Of a stretch of 64,000 nucleotides of DNA, positions 1 to 12,300 are shown in pieces. The DNA is taken from positions 3,345,501 to 3,409,500 of the forward strand of contig JAOTOL010001634.1 in the NCBI GenBank assembly GCA_034440575.1. Reading direction: 5' to 3'. The number at the start of each line of letters is the position of its first letter. The stretch's first letter is position 1. The notes beneath the pieces are model-generated. The model was not told the DNA's origin. It saw only the letters and a program-made list of their open reading frames with translations, and ran no database searches. A program made the translations under genes and the position numbers. This DNA is from Imbricaverruca yamaguchii. Its lineage: Eukaryota > Arthropoda > Thecostraca > Neoverrucidae.

Positions 1-176
1 TAAAAGAACAATAATTGCATTTGAGCTTTCTTTTACTTTTAACACCACTTGTTGGGCATCTTGTTTTGCCCATTGCTTCTGTTTCCCGGTGAGTTGAACG
101 TTATCGGTATGTCGTAACGTGGGGAAGCGTTTCATTGCACTGTGGTTAGATGCCTACTCGACGTCTACTCTCATAG

Positions 177-224
177 ACACTGTGACCGAAGCAGTCGATG
201 CGCCCCTAAGCCCAAATAACCGAC
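177..224 (+). mobile_element. 48-bp SINE 3' fragment with 18-bp target-site duplication
   Basis: The fragment ends in the AAGCCCAAATAACC-type tail that other copies in the window share. It is flanked by an 18-bp direct repeat, 159-176 and 225-242, that differs at two positions. The second copy of that repeat supplies the 3' splice site of the first RanBP2 exon in the window. It is a very short, 5'-truncated insertion. Confidence 0.7.
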
Positions 225-242
225 CGACGTCTGCTCTCACAG

Positions 243-358
243 ATGAAGAGCTGGTGGATGAACGGCTGTGTGCACGTTTCAAGACTGAAGAGATCACTGA
301 AGAGTTTAAGGCGGCCTTTGAAAAGGGCAAGCAGCTGGTACTCACCGGCTCCTGCAAG
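243..358 (+). CDS. RanBP2: RanBP2 exon: C-terminal helix of a first RanBD
   Basis: This is the tail of a Ran-binding domain whose earlier exons lie before the window. The translation reads DEELVDERLCARFKTEEI, followed by a helix with FKAAFEKGK. That is the usual end of a RanBD: the conserved RFKT strand and then the helix that packs on Ran. The acceptor is CTCTCACAG at 234-242 and the donor is GTATTG at 359. The exon begins with two bases of a split codon and ends in phase 0, matching the FG exon at 1309. The acceptor lies inside a target-site duplication made by a SINE insertion. Confidence 0.75.
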
Positions 359-3300
359 GTATTGTTCTACATTCCACCGTGTATTTGCTGCTTGGTGCCT
401 GTCCACGTTGTAGCTCTGCGAATGGTCGGCCTCCTCACGGCTGGACGGAGACACTTCCAGGATCAATTTCGGGGACGAGTAGCCTAGTGGTAAGTTGCTC
501 GTCTCACAATCGAAAGGTTGTGGGTTCGAGTCTCACCTGCCGCTACTCTTCGCCGCGACCAATCGGCGTGAGAGATTGGCGACGCTGCATGACTCAACGG
601 TCGATGTGTCGTAAAACCAATAACCAACCAGGATCAATTTCAGTTTTCAGTGGCAATTGCTGGTACATCTGTCGTGATGGGTTTTGCCGTACCTTTGTCG
701 AACCGTTTAGGGAGAGGATCGATCGCATGCATGCCGCCCATTATGTCGTACAACTCAGTCGCCCATTGCGTGGAGAGGTGGCCAAAGGCCTTCAAGGTGG
801 GCACGTGCGTGTTGTCCGTGACTAGTGGCGACATGTCCGGAATATTGTAGCCATCCATCATTGCTGACGCCCTGGTGTTTTGGTTTCGACCCGCATGGAG
901 TCTAAGCTTTAGTGGTCATAGTAATCCTATGAAATGTTGAATGCTACGAAATAGTTTAATTGGGTCGAACTACTTCATCGCTGAATATGTTATTTCAGGG
1001 AAAATAGAACGTTGCGCCTCTAAATTGCAGTAGCTAACAACGCAAAGAGGAATAGAATACGTTATTGCATTATTTCTTGTTATTCACATGTGTTTTGAGG
1101 AGGGAGGGATGGCTCGTTCACTCAGTATCACCGTATGAATTTTCGTGAAAATGTAACGTTTCTTTCATCCCTTGTATCTTGTGGCCAGGTCAGAAGATCT
1201 AACAGGGCTGCACCACTTGTTGGTTTCAGTTTGTCCTTGACAGCTTTTTTCCAATTGACTTCCAGCTGGCCATGGCATGCATTGGCCTGACCGGTCGGGT
1301 CGTTTCAGGGCACGGAGCCGAACACGTCGCCACCTGCTCTCGTCTCGGCCGCATCGCCGGTGGTCTCCTCGGCCGCGACTTCGACTCCGGTTCTGGCTTC
1401 GACTCCGGCTCCGGCGGCCAGCTCGGGCGGGTTCACGTTCTCGTGGACCAAGCCGGCGTCGGCGGGATCGGGCGGCGGCCGGCTCGGCCAGGCCATACCG
1501 ACGGTCGTGTCGTCGGCGGCCAACGACGACGACGACGACGAAGACGACGAGTACGAAACGGAGGAGGAGACCACCACCGACGACGAGAGCGACGAGGAGC
1601 CGCTGCGTATCGCGTGCAAGCCAGAGTTCAATTTTGGCGGAAGCTCCGGCGGCGGCGGTGCCGCTTTCTCGTTTGGGTTCGGCGGCGCGACCAAGCCGGC
1701 CGCCACCAGCACCGTCACCATCACCGCTGTTACCACCGCTGCCACCACCGCCGCCAACGCCGCCACCACCACTGGCTTCAAATTCGGGGACAAGGCGCCG
1801 CCGACCGCGGCCAAGTTCGGCTTCGGGTTCGAGAAGGCGCCTGCGGCCGCCACCTGTTCCGTCGCCACGCCCGCGCCATCCAAGCCGTCGGAACCAACTA
1901 GCGGCTTCAAGTTCGGCCAGGGTCCGGGCACGGACGCCAGGATCAGTCTGGGGGGCTTCAGCTTCACCTCCACGCCAACGGTGGTGAAGAAGTCTGAGCC
2001 GGCGCCGGTCGCCGCGCCAGCCGCCGACACCAAACCCAATCCGTTCACCGGGTTCTCGTTCGGCGAGACGGGCGGCGCGGCTGCGTCGCCGTTCGCCGCC
2101 TCCGCTGCCGACGCGCCGTTGTTCGGCTCCACCACCACCACCGCCGCCGCCGTCGTCACCAGCTTCGCTGCCGTGGCCGGACCCGGCTTCAAGAGTGACG
2201 ACTCGTTCAAGGGTAAGTGTCGCTCTCACAGCTGTGACGTCTCACACACTGCACGAATGCGTCATCCTACTGTTGAGTGCACCACAAACGCAAGTACGTA
2301 GAAGTACATCGTGTCCAGCTGGGAGCTTCCGATTTTCTGCTCGACGTTTCTTGTACCTCGTCTGTGTATCGCCCATGTTCACCGGTTTCAGAATTATTAG
2401 TGCGTTGTGATGAAGCTAGTTAAAATTGGAATATTGCTCTGGTAATGGCTGCGACAAGCACGGTTGAAGCGATGTTTCGAGCATCATCTTTGGGATATGG
2501 AGTACTCGGATTATCATAGCGTGAGTTCATAATCTGCATGTCAGCCAGCACTGTCCTGGTAGTCGAGGTGACGACCTCTATTGACGACATCCTGGCCGCC
2601 TCACCTGGCGACCGGCCCTGATGATTGCCTCATTTGACCGCCTCATTATGGGAGCCTCTGGTGATCGCTCCTGACCGCCCCTGACGACCTCGCCTGACCT
2701 GGTTGGCAGGGTTCGCCAGCTCCGGAGCGCCAGTGTTCGGCAGTCCGGCGGCCGACTCCTCGGCGACGGACGCCGAGGAGTACGAGCCTGTCGGCCACTT
2801 CGAGCCGGTGGTGCCGCTGCCCGACATCGTCGAGACTGTCACCGGTCAGTTGCGGTCAGACGCGGTGGGGTGCGTCTGGTCGGTGTCGGTCAGACGTGGT
2901 GGGGTGCGTCTGGTCGGTGTCGGTCAGACGTGGTGGGGTGCGTCTGTGGTCGGTGGTGGTGACGTGTGGGGTGTCTGGTGGTGTCGGTCAGACGTGGTGG
3001 GGTGCGTCTGGTCAGTGTCGGTCAGACGTGGTGGGGTGCGTCTGGTCGGTGTCGGTCAGACGTGGTGGGGTGCGTCTGGTCGGTGTCGGTCAGACTTGGG
3101 GGGTCTGGTCGGTGTCGGTCAGACGTGGTGGGGTGCGTCTGGTCGGTGTCGGTCAGACGTGGTGGGGTGCGTCTGGTCGGTGTCGGTCAGACGTGGTGGG
3201 GTGCGTCTGGTCGGTGTCGGTCAGACGTGGTGGGGTGCGTCTGGTCGGTGTCGGTCAGACGTGGTGGGGGCTGGGTGTCGGTGGGGTGCGTCTGGTCGGT

Positions 3301-6300
3301 GTCGGTCAGACGTGGTGGGGTGGTCTGGTGGTGTAGATGGTGGGGTGCGTCTGGTCGGTGTCGGTCAGACGTGGTGGGGTGCGTCTGGTCGGTGTCGGTC
3401 AGACGCGGTGGGTGCGTCTGGTCGGTGTCGGTCTGACTTGGGAACACGTCTGGTCAGCGTCGGTCCGGGATTGCGGGAGCACGTCCGATCAGTGTCAGAT
3501 CCAACATTGGGAGCTCGTGTGTTCGGTGTCGGTCAGATGTCTTAATTTCAGTTCACTCGCGCACTACCATGCGCTTAGCATTGGCCGATAATCCCATGTA
3601 CTAATATTTGAACACTGCTTGCAGTCGAACATTGTTTGTATTTCCTCCGGGCTCGTTTGGCTCCTGTAAGGCGACAATGGTGTGTGGTGCACCATCACTA
3701 ATCTAAGGCTCCACGCACTTCACATGAATGATGTTCCTTGCGGTGAGAACGGGGAGCACTGAACTCGCGCGGTGAGGCGGTTTTCCGCTGGCGAACTGCC
3801 TGCCCAGCTGTTTGTCTGCTATGACGTGTGTGTGTGGGTGTGTGATGCAGGCGAGGAGGCTGAGGAGAAGCTGTTCGGCTGCCGCGCCAAGCTGTACCGC
3901 ATGGACACCACGAGTCGCGAGTGGAAGGAGCGTGGCGTCGGCGAAATAAAGATCCTGCGCAACACCGCCACGGGCAAATGTCGTGTGCTAATGCGGCGCG
4001 AACAGGTGGGCGGAGCCGGGCACCCGGCCGCGCGCGTTCACTCGCACCCACCCGCTAAAGCACTCGATTTCGTTCACAGCCCCTCACATTGGTCGTGCAC
4101 TCGCCACTTCAACGTTCATACACTATTTCGTCACTCGCTCGGCTACCCGTTTGCGTCTGCTTGGCCCGCTCCTGTCTCTCACCCCAGCTTACCACCCGCC
4201 CGACTGCTCGTGCATTGCTCAATCATTTATCTTCTGGTTAATCGTTGATCTGCTTTTAGCCAACTAGCCAACGGCTACAAGTTAGCGTACCTCGTCACCT
4301 GTCGACTCGCAGGCTCCTCCCCCGCATCGTCCGGCAGGCACGCCGTGTGCCACCGGAGCTGGGGAATGACGTGGACTGTCCGGTGTGTTAAGCTTCCCGA
4401 CCCCGCCAAGTCCCTCATCGCCGCACCGCCGTGTGGCGACGGGAGGTCACCTGGATGTCGGTTCAACTCGTCCGCCAACCGTCGGCTGACGCCTCTATTG
4501 TGTGTTTTCGCGCTGCCTGGACGAAATGATGCGTCCTTTTCCTGGGTGTTTGCTGTGGGGGTTGTAATTCACATCTCCGAACAATATTATCGAACTACAA
4601 CTCCTCCACTTTTTCGACTTCTATCCTGTTCTCTGTTGTGCTTCTCCATGATTTGCCCGAATTCTGTCCTGTTTTGTCCTAGTTTTGTGTTTTGTCCTGT
4701 GTGTTGTGTCCTGTCATGGCCTTTTGTGCTTTGCTTTGTCATGTGGGCTGCTTTGTTTTGTTTTACCCTGTTTCTGGCACTGCCCTGATTTGACAGAATA
4801 TGCCCCGTCCCGCCATGCACTCTGCACTACACTGCCCTGCTCTGCCCTGCATACCCTACCCTACTTTCCCCTACCCTATCATACCTTAATATATCATACC
4901 CTGTTCTATCCTACCCACCTTGACCTATCCTTGTCTTCTCTCTGCTACATTAGACGCGCCCTTAAACACCAATCCACCATCTAGCAATCTCTGCTACATT
5001 TTCTCTCATCCCTCTCGCATTTCCCCTCCCTCTGCTCTGCCGCTCGCTATCATATCCAACCCCACACCACCCACCTCGGTCTTGTCTGCCGTGCCATGTC
5101 CTACTCTGTCCTGTAATCTGTCCCGGGATGTGGATATCCTGATGCCTACCATATGATTTCCCGTGTTCCGTGAGCACAGCGCGCCTCGTTGTATTTGCCA
5201 CCAGCAATACGAGTGGGTTCGGTCGGGTGACCTGCCCGGCCACCAAGAGCAATACGAGTTGATCCCGTCACGTGACCTTGTTGGCCACCAGGTGCTGAAG
5301 CTGTGCGCAAATCACACCATCCTTGCCGAGATGAAGCTGGGCCAGCTGGCGTCTTCGGAGACGACGTGGGTGTGGTCGGCCAAGGACTTCTCCGAAGGAG
5401 AGGCCAACCAGGAGACGCTGGCCGTGCGCTTCAAAACGGTCGAATTGGTACGTGCGGCGGCGGCACGGGCCCTGCTGAGAGGGTTGATCAGCTCGGGACG
5501 GTTGTGTACTATGAAACACGGCGTCACGGCTCACCCGTGAGTGTGCCGAGTGGGAAGTAGGGAGAGCCGGTTCTCAGAGAGGCAACTGATACTGACAACT
5601 GATAGTTTTGGTTTGATTGAAAAGTTGTTACGCGTTGGCATTATCAAGAGCTGAGCCACTTCAGAAAATTAACATGATTTTATAACTGTTTATTTGCCGG
5701 CGGATAATTTCGCTGGCCGCTGATCATATAGTGACCGCTCCGATATATCCACCAAAATTGGCACATGGGGGAATAGCGTCGTGATTGTAAACTCGGTTTG
5801 GTGAACTTTCCAATGAGTGTCCTGAAATTGACTTTGTAGAGGGGATGGGGAGGGGAATGATGCCAAAAAAGTAAAATGATGTTAAAATTGCGAACATGTG
5901 GGTAATGCCTCTAATAGGTTATCTTCCATGATGTTGATTATTTGAGGATGGTGATGATACAGTGCCGTACCTTCCTGCCTTTGTCAGTCGGCAGTGTTGC
6001 TGTCAGAAGTGTTTTTAAAGATTCAATACCCACTCATAACCTGAACAAACTAGCAAAAATGGTACTTAATGATGTCAAAGCAATTATCATTAAGTGTTAC
6101 GCTCCAGTGTCCACTGAAATTTAAGAATTGCAGGGCACGGATTCCAATTGCTTATAAGGGATTTTTTTGCAAGTAAAAAACTGGTTTATTTGTATTAGCA
6201 CTTACGCTTGGTGATGGCAACTGTTCACATGCTTGGAGCGTAACACTCGTGTGGACAGTTCGATGCCTTGGACCGAACCATTATGACGGAAGTGCGTCAT

Positions 6301-9300
6301 TCTCTACTCGCAGGTTTTTGCTCAGTTATCTGTTTTATTGGTGAGCAGAATTACAAGGGTCACGGTGCGTCATGAGCTCATGAGTTATCATCGTACAAAG
6401 CGAGTGCATAGTGATTTATCAAGATCTTAAACAACTTCGAAATATATTTGTATCGGTCGTGCCTGCACAGTGAATGGCGGTTCATTGGTTATGGAGGATG
6501 GTTTTGCATCAGCTCAATCCACCCGCCCTCAGGCACAACAATTCAAGGAGGTATTCGAGTCCTGCCAGCAGTATGCAAAATCGGGAAAGCCGCCGCCCGG
6601 GACGACTTCGATACCGACTCAGCCATCCAAACCTGCGACCAGTTTCACGCCGTCTCAGCCCGCCAAGCCTGCGACAAGTTTCACGCCGTCTCAGCCCGCC
6701 AAGCCTGCGACAAGTTTCACGCCGTCTCAGCCCGCCAAGCCTGCGACGAGTTTCACGCCGTCTCAGCCCGCCAAGCCTGCGACAAGTTTCACGCCGTCTC
6801 AGCCCGCCAAGCCTGCGACAAGTTTCACGCCGTCTCAGCCCGCCAAGCCTGCGACAAGTTTCACGCTGTCTCAGCCCGCCAAGCCTGCGACAAGTTCTAC
6901 ATCGATGCTGCCGGCTAGAACTGCGGCGAGTTCGGTTGCAGCCGAACCGGCGGCCAGTGCGACGCCCGGCTCGCCCCGAGCGCCGCCGCCACTGTCGTCG
7001 TTCGTGTTCGGCTCTGCGGCGGCGGCGACGACGGCGGCGCCCGCCAGCGGCCAGTTCCGCTTCAGCGGCGTGAAGCCCAAGTCGCCGACCAAGCCCCGCT
7101 CGCGTGACGTGTCGCTCAACGAGTCGGCGGCCGGCGACGACGACGAGTACTATCAGGACGACGAGGGCGAGCACTTGCTCTTCGAGCCGGTCGTGCCGCT
7201 GCCCGACAAGGTGCGCCGTGGAACTGACTGGAGAGGGAGGGGGTCGGCGGAGGCAGTGGGGGGAGGGTATCTGGGTTCGGGCCCCACACAGCAAAGTGTC
7301 TAGGCTCGTGTCCAGGCTCCTGTCTTGCATCAAAACGTGCATCCTGAGTCCTGCATGTTTTGCCCTGCTTAATCCTATGTATCGAGTGGTTGTTGCCAGT
7401 TCGGTCGAGCGCCTGATTTGGGGTGGCAGTGTGGGTTGCTGAGATGGGCTCGGTAGAGGGTCCCCTCTTTGAAAATGGGATGCTTGAATGGGTAAGTTGC
7501 TTGCCCCACAATCGAAAGATTGTGGGTTCGAGTCTCACCTGTCGCTATTCTTCGCCCGCGACCAATCGGCGTGAGAGATTGGCGACGCTACATGGCTCAA
7601 CGGTCGATGTGTCGTAAAGCCAATAACCAACCTGGATGCTTGAGGATCTGGTACGTCCCATTTATCTGCACCCGCCCTACCTGCACCGGCCTATGTAGCA
7701 CGCCGAACGCTCCCAAAGGTAGACGATGCTGGCCCGCTCCCCAGAGTAGTTGCAATGCCTGAATGTTAGGGGAATTACATGTCCGCTCCGTGTGAGAAAC
7801 CAACTGGGTGGATGACATAGCGTAGTGGTATACCGGGGGTCGCTCTCGGGAGGAAAACACGACGCCCGGTTTGGTCAGCGCCGTTGGGCTGCACATGACT
7901 GCGCGTCGCCTCTCAGGTGGAGGTGCGTACCGGCGAGGAGGAGGAGACTGTGCTCTACTCGCACCGCTCCAAGCTGTACCGCTTCGAGCCCGGCACCGGA
8001 GAGTGGAAGGAGCGCGGGCTGGGCGACATCAAGCTGCTGGAGAACGAGCAGACCGGGAAGATCAGGTGAGCGGCGAGCACACGCTGTCTGTGGTGGCGGG
8101 AGCGGGCTCTGTTGTCCTCATGGAGCGGCTAGACGAGACATGAGTGGACAAGGCTACCTTTGTTAGACTAACCAACCAAGTGGTGTCGAGTAGCGATCAG
8201 GGAACGGCGCCGTGCTCTGAAACGATTTGATCGCGATGACACTCGTGAATGTCAATTTTTCGGAAAGCGAGGGCGACTGCACGCCGTACAATCCGGGAGG
8301 CAACGGTGTCTGAGGTCGTACGCCAGTAGTCTGAATCGCTGTGTGCCCCCGTAGAAAGTGTGGTCGCAATTACGACTTACTTCTCAGCTATTTCGGTCAA
8401 CTCCACTGCCCGTTCTACACGTGGACGGCAGTGTCGTTGTGGGGCCACTCAATGTTGCAAATAAATCGCTGAAGGTCCTGCAGAGCGCAGAATGGACGTT
8501 AGCAACAACTCGATGTTCAGGCGGCATAAAGTCTACTGCGAGGCAGCGCCTGTTGACTTCAAAACTCTGGACCATCTATCGTATGGCTTACACTTCACAA
8601 TGACTGAGGTGTCTATTTGTTAATTGGGTAGTTCACGACGCACGTTATGCACAATCACGGTTAGTGGCGCCGCCCACATTTCGCCGGTGGGTCGCGGGGT
8701 CGGAAAATGTCCCGAGCGGCGCGAATGTTGAACCTGCGACCTTGGTATCCAAAGCTCAACACCTTAACCACTCGGCCACACCCGCCCCACCGGGGCTGAG
8801 TTGATGTCGGCGGTTATGCCCTGCACCGTTTGCAAGAGGGATTCGGCAATGTACATAGTACATTCTTCGACAACTTACTTCAACCACGCCTCAGATGCTG
8901 CTCAGAACACTTAATAATGTTTGGAACGGAGGCCAGTTTCCGCCTTCTTGGCGAGAAGCTACCGTTGTCCAATTATTGAAACAGGGTAGGAGTAGTTTTG
9001 TCCCGTACACTAGCTATGTGACCAACATGGTCGATGTGCCATAAAGCCCAAAGGCCCCGTACGTTACCGACCGATTTCTCTCGCATCATGTTTGTAAGCG
9101 GCCAGAAAAGCATAAACCTGCGTCTTGCATGGCTATTGGTGGAGCGAGACTTCTTTACGACCGCACAGTGGGGGTTGAGACGATGCCGCTCCATGTTGAC
9201 CATGTTTAGAGCATTAGAACATAATACAACATGTAATATCATATACGGTAATTCGAGCCAGCTTTACGGAAAAGTGACACGAAGGTACTGTCTTTCGACA

Positions 9301-12300
9301 TCGGGGGTGCCTACTTTGGAAGTTTTGGAAGGCTGGTGCACCCGGGTATATGGGCGGTAGTCATACACCTTTGCCGTCGTCTGAATTGCCAGAATCCAGC
9401 TTTACGAACGGGAAATATCCTTCCAACCAACAGCAATATTCTTTCGTGTTGTTTTCGGCAGGGACATGACGTATAGGTCACCTGAAGTTATACGGGAAGC
9501 ATGCGGAAAATGTTTAAATGTCGTAACTTCCCTGCCTAGTACAACGTATGGATCGGATACAACCACTCTCTTTTGCGGCATTCCGATCACTTATACGGTC
9601 AAAACCAGGTTGTTGCTGTTTTTTTTTCTTCTACAATTCATCCGATTCCTCAAATAGCGCACTATCAACACTTACACGGTATGTACTTTTTAAATTACCG
9701 TCATTATAATGATGCAGTCATGGGCGCCATATGGCCTATGTAGCCGGTGTGCCCATAAACTACGAATCCCTTGCCGACCGTGGTGGCATTGGCCGGAGTG
9801 ACCTTGCCTGCCTTGGTATGAGATGACACGACCTAACCCGACATCCCCCGCGCCGGCAGGCTGGTGATGCGTCGCGAGCAGGTGCTCAAGATCTGCCTGA
9901 ACCACCGTCTGACGCCGGCGATCGAGTTTCGCACGAAGGAGGAGAAGTGCGTCGTGTGGGCGTCGGTGGACTACGCCGACTGCGAGCCCAGGGACGAGGT
10001 GTTCACCGCGCGCTTCAAGACGCCGGAGATCGCCGCCGAGTTCTTGGAGGCCGTGCAGAGCGCTCAGGTCGGTCTTGGCGGCGCGCGCAGAACGGGTGCC
10101 TGCCGGCCGTCGGGCCTGTGGACAGCGGTCCGGCGCTGCGCGTCTGGTAGAAAACCGTCGCGCAGCTGGCTGGGATTTGCGTGCTGCGTAATTGCGAATG
10201 TAGCACGGGGGAAGTCGATGCGACGATCGAAAGCCACCGTTGTGCACCTGTGAATGGCTCCTGAATGGTGCTCGATGCTGGTGATTCTTCGTCCCATTTT
10301 CTTGTGGGTGTGAGTGCGACTGCTGTGGATGTGCGAGCGCTAATGCTGCGGATTGTTCTGAATATCTCATGGCAGAGCGACAAGATGACTGAACGGATTC
10401 TGAAGTGCGAGATGAAAGCGCTCATGATATGTGGGCTATTGTAAAGTGCATTTTTCCAACCTGAAAGCTGTTGCTCAGCCGTGCTTAACCGTTCGTGTTC
10501 TTGCTCATTTTGAGGCACGTGCTGGTAGGTGCCTATTCGTCACGTTCTCACGTTAGAATATTCCCGAGCCTCTTCTTTGTCCCACCAGGGACGCCTGGGA
10601 ACCTCGCCTTGCAAGCCATCTGCGTCGGCGGTCATGCCATCTTCCTCGGCACCGGCCACCAAGCCGTCTACCCCGGCTGCCAAGTCATCTACTGCGGCTG
10701 CCCAGGCGTCTGCTCCAGCTGCCAAGTCATCTCCGGCTGCCAAACCGTCTACCCCAGCTGCCAAGTCATCTCCGGCTGCTAAGTCGTCTACCCCAGCTGC
10801 CAAGTCATCTCCGGCTGCCAAACCGTCTGCCCAAGCTGCCAAATCATCTCCTGCGGCTGTCCAGCCGTCCACTGCCGTCCCTCCGTCGTCAACGGGGACC
10901 CCGGCGGCGAGCATCTTCGGCGGTGGCTCGGCGGCCAGCTCGCCCTCGTCCGGCTTCTCGTTCGGCAGCCGATTTGGAGCGGCTGCGCAGCCGGGCGCCG
11001 GCGGCGGTGCCAGCGCCAGCTTCACGTTCCGGCTGCCGTCCAGGCGCGACAACGACGAACAGGATACCGGTGAGGCTGGCGGCCGCCCCCTCTGCAGTGC
11101 GGTCGGTCGCCACACCCATGTCACGGCGCCGCCTTTCTCGCCGATCGTCAGCCCGACAGACTACCGCACAGGGTTGCAGCTTCTTTTGTTCGAAGTCCCC
11201 TCCGATGTCCGTGCTAGTACTTGTACCTGCTGTCCTGTCTGTTGTATGTGCTGCTGTACCTGATGTCATGCCCGTTGTACCTGCCGTTATGTGCCGTACC
11301 TGCTGGTTGCATCGGTGCTCGTGATGTTTTCCCTGATGTCACACGTGGGAACGAATAGTCTAGGGGTAAGTTGCCCGTCTGACAATCGAGAGATTGTGGG
11401 TTCGAGTTTCGCCTGTCGCTACTCTGCCCGCGACCAATTGGCGTGGTAGATAGGCGAGCTATATGACTTAATGGTCGACGTGCCGTAAAAACCACTAACC
11501 ACCACTCTGATGTTACACCCGCTGTCGTACCTGACATTTACCCCGGCGACTCGTTTGACCGCCGTGTGGGTGCGCTACAGACTCGGACGAGGTGCAGATT
11601 GTGAGCGAAGTGCAGCCGACACCTGAGCAGAGGGAGGCGGCGGCCCGTCTCCAGCTGCCGGCCGGCTTCTACCTGTACGAGGGGCGGCCGCCTTGTCCTG
11701 GCTGCCGCGGCTGCCGCGATCAGATGCCGGGAGAGGTCAGTCGCAGTCCCGTCCTGGGTCATTTACCGTCTCAGCTTGGGTCAGTCGCCGTCCCGTCCTG
11801 GATCCATCCTGTCCTGGGTCAGTCACTGTCTCGCCCTGTGTTAGTCATCATCCCGTCCTAGGGTCAGTCACCATCCCGTCCTAGGTCAGTCACATTCTCG
11901 TCCTGGGTCAGTCACCATCCCGCTCTAGTGTCAGTTACCGGCCCGTCCTGTGTTAGTCATCGTCCCGTCCTGGGACTAGGATCAGTCACCATCGCGTCCT
12001 TGGTCAGTCACCTAGGTCCTAGGTCAGCGTCATCCCGTCCTGGGGCAGTCGCCGTCCCGTACTGGGTCAGTCATCGCCCCGTCCTGGGTCAGTCGCCGTC
12101 CCGTACTGGGTCAGTCATCGTTACGTCCTGGGTCAGTCATCGTTCCGTCCTGGGTCAGTCGCCGCCCCGTCCTGGGTCAGTCGCCGCCCCGTCCTGGGTC
12201 AGTCATCGCCCCGTCCTGGGTCAGTCATCGCCCCGTCCTGGGTCAGTCATCGCCCCGTCCTGGGTCAGTCATCGCCCCGTCCTGGGTCAGTCATCGCCCC

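Noticed and set aside
471..545. Possible functional tRNA gene
   Set aside because: A and B boxes are present, but the acceptor stem does not pair, and a SINE body, tail and target-site duplications surround it.
1165..2229. Long minus-strand frames opposite the RanBP2 FG exon
   Set aside because: They come from GC-rich third positions of the real exon; the plus frame has FG motifs, splice sites and matching phases.
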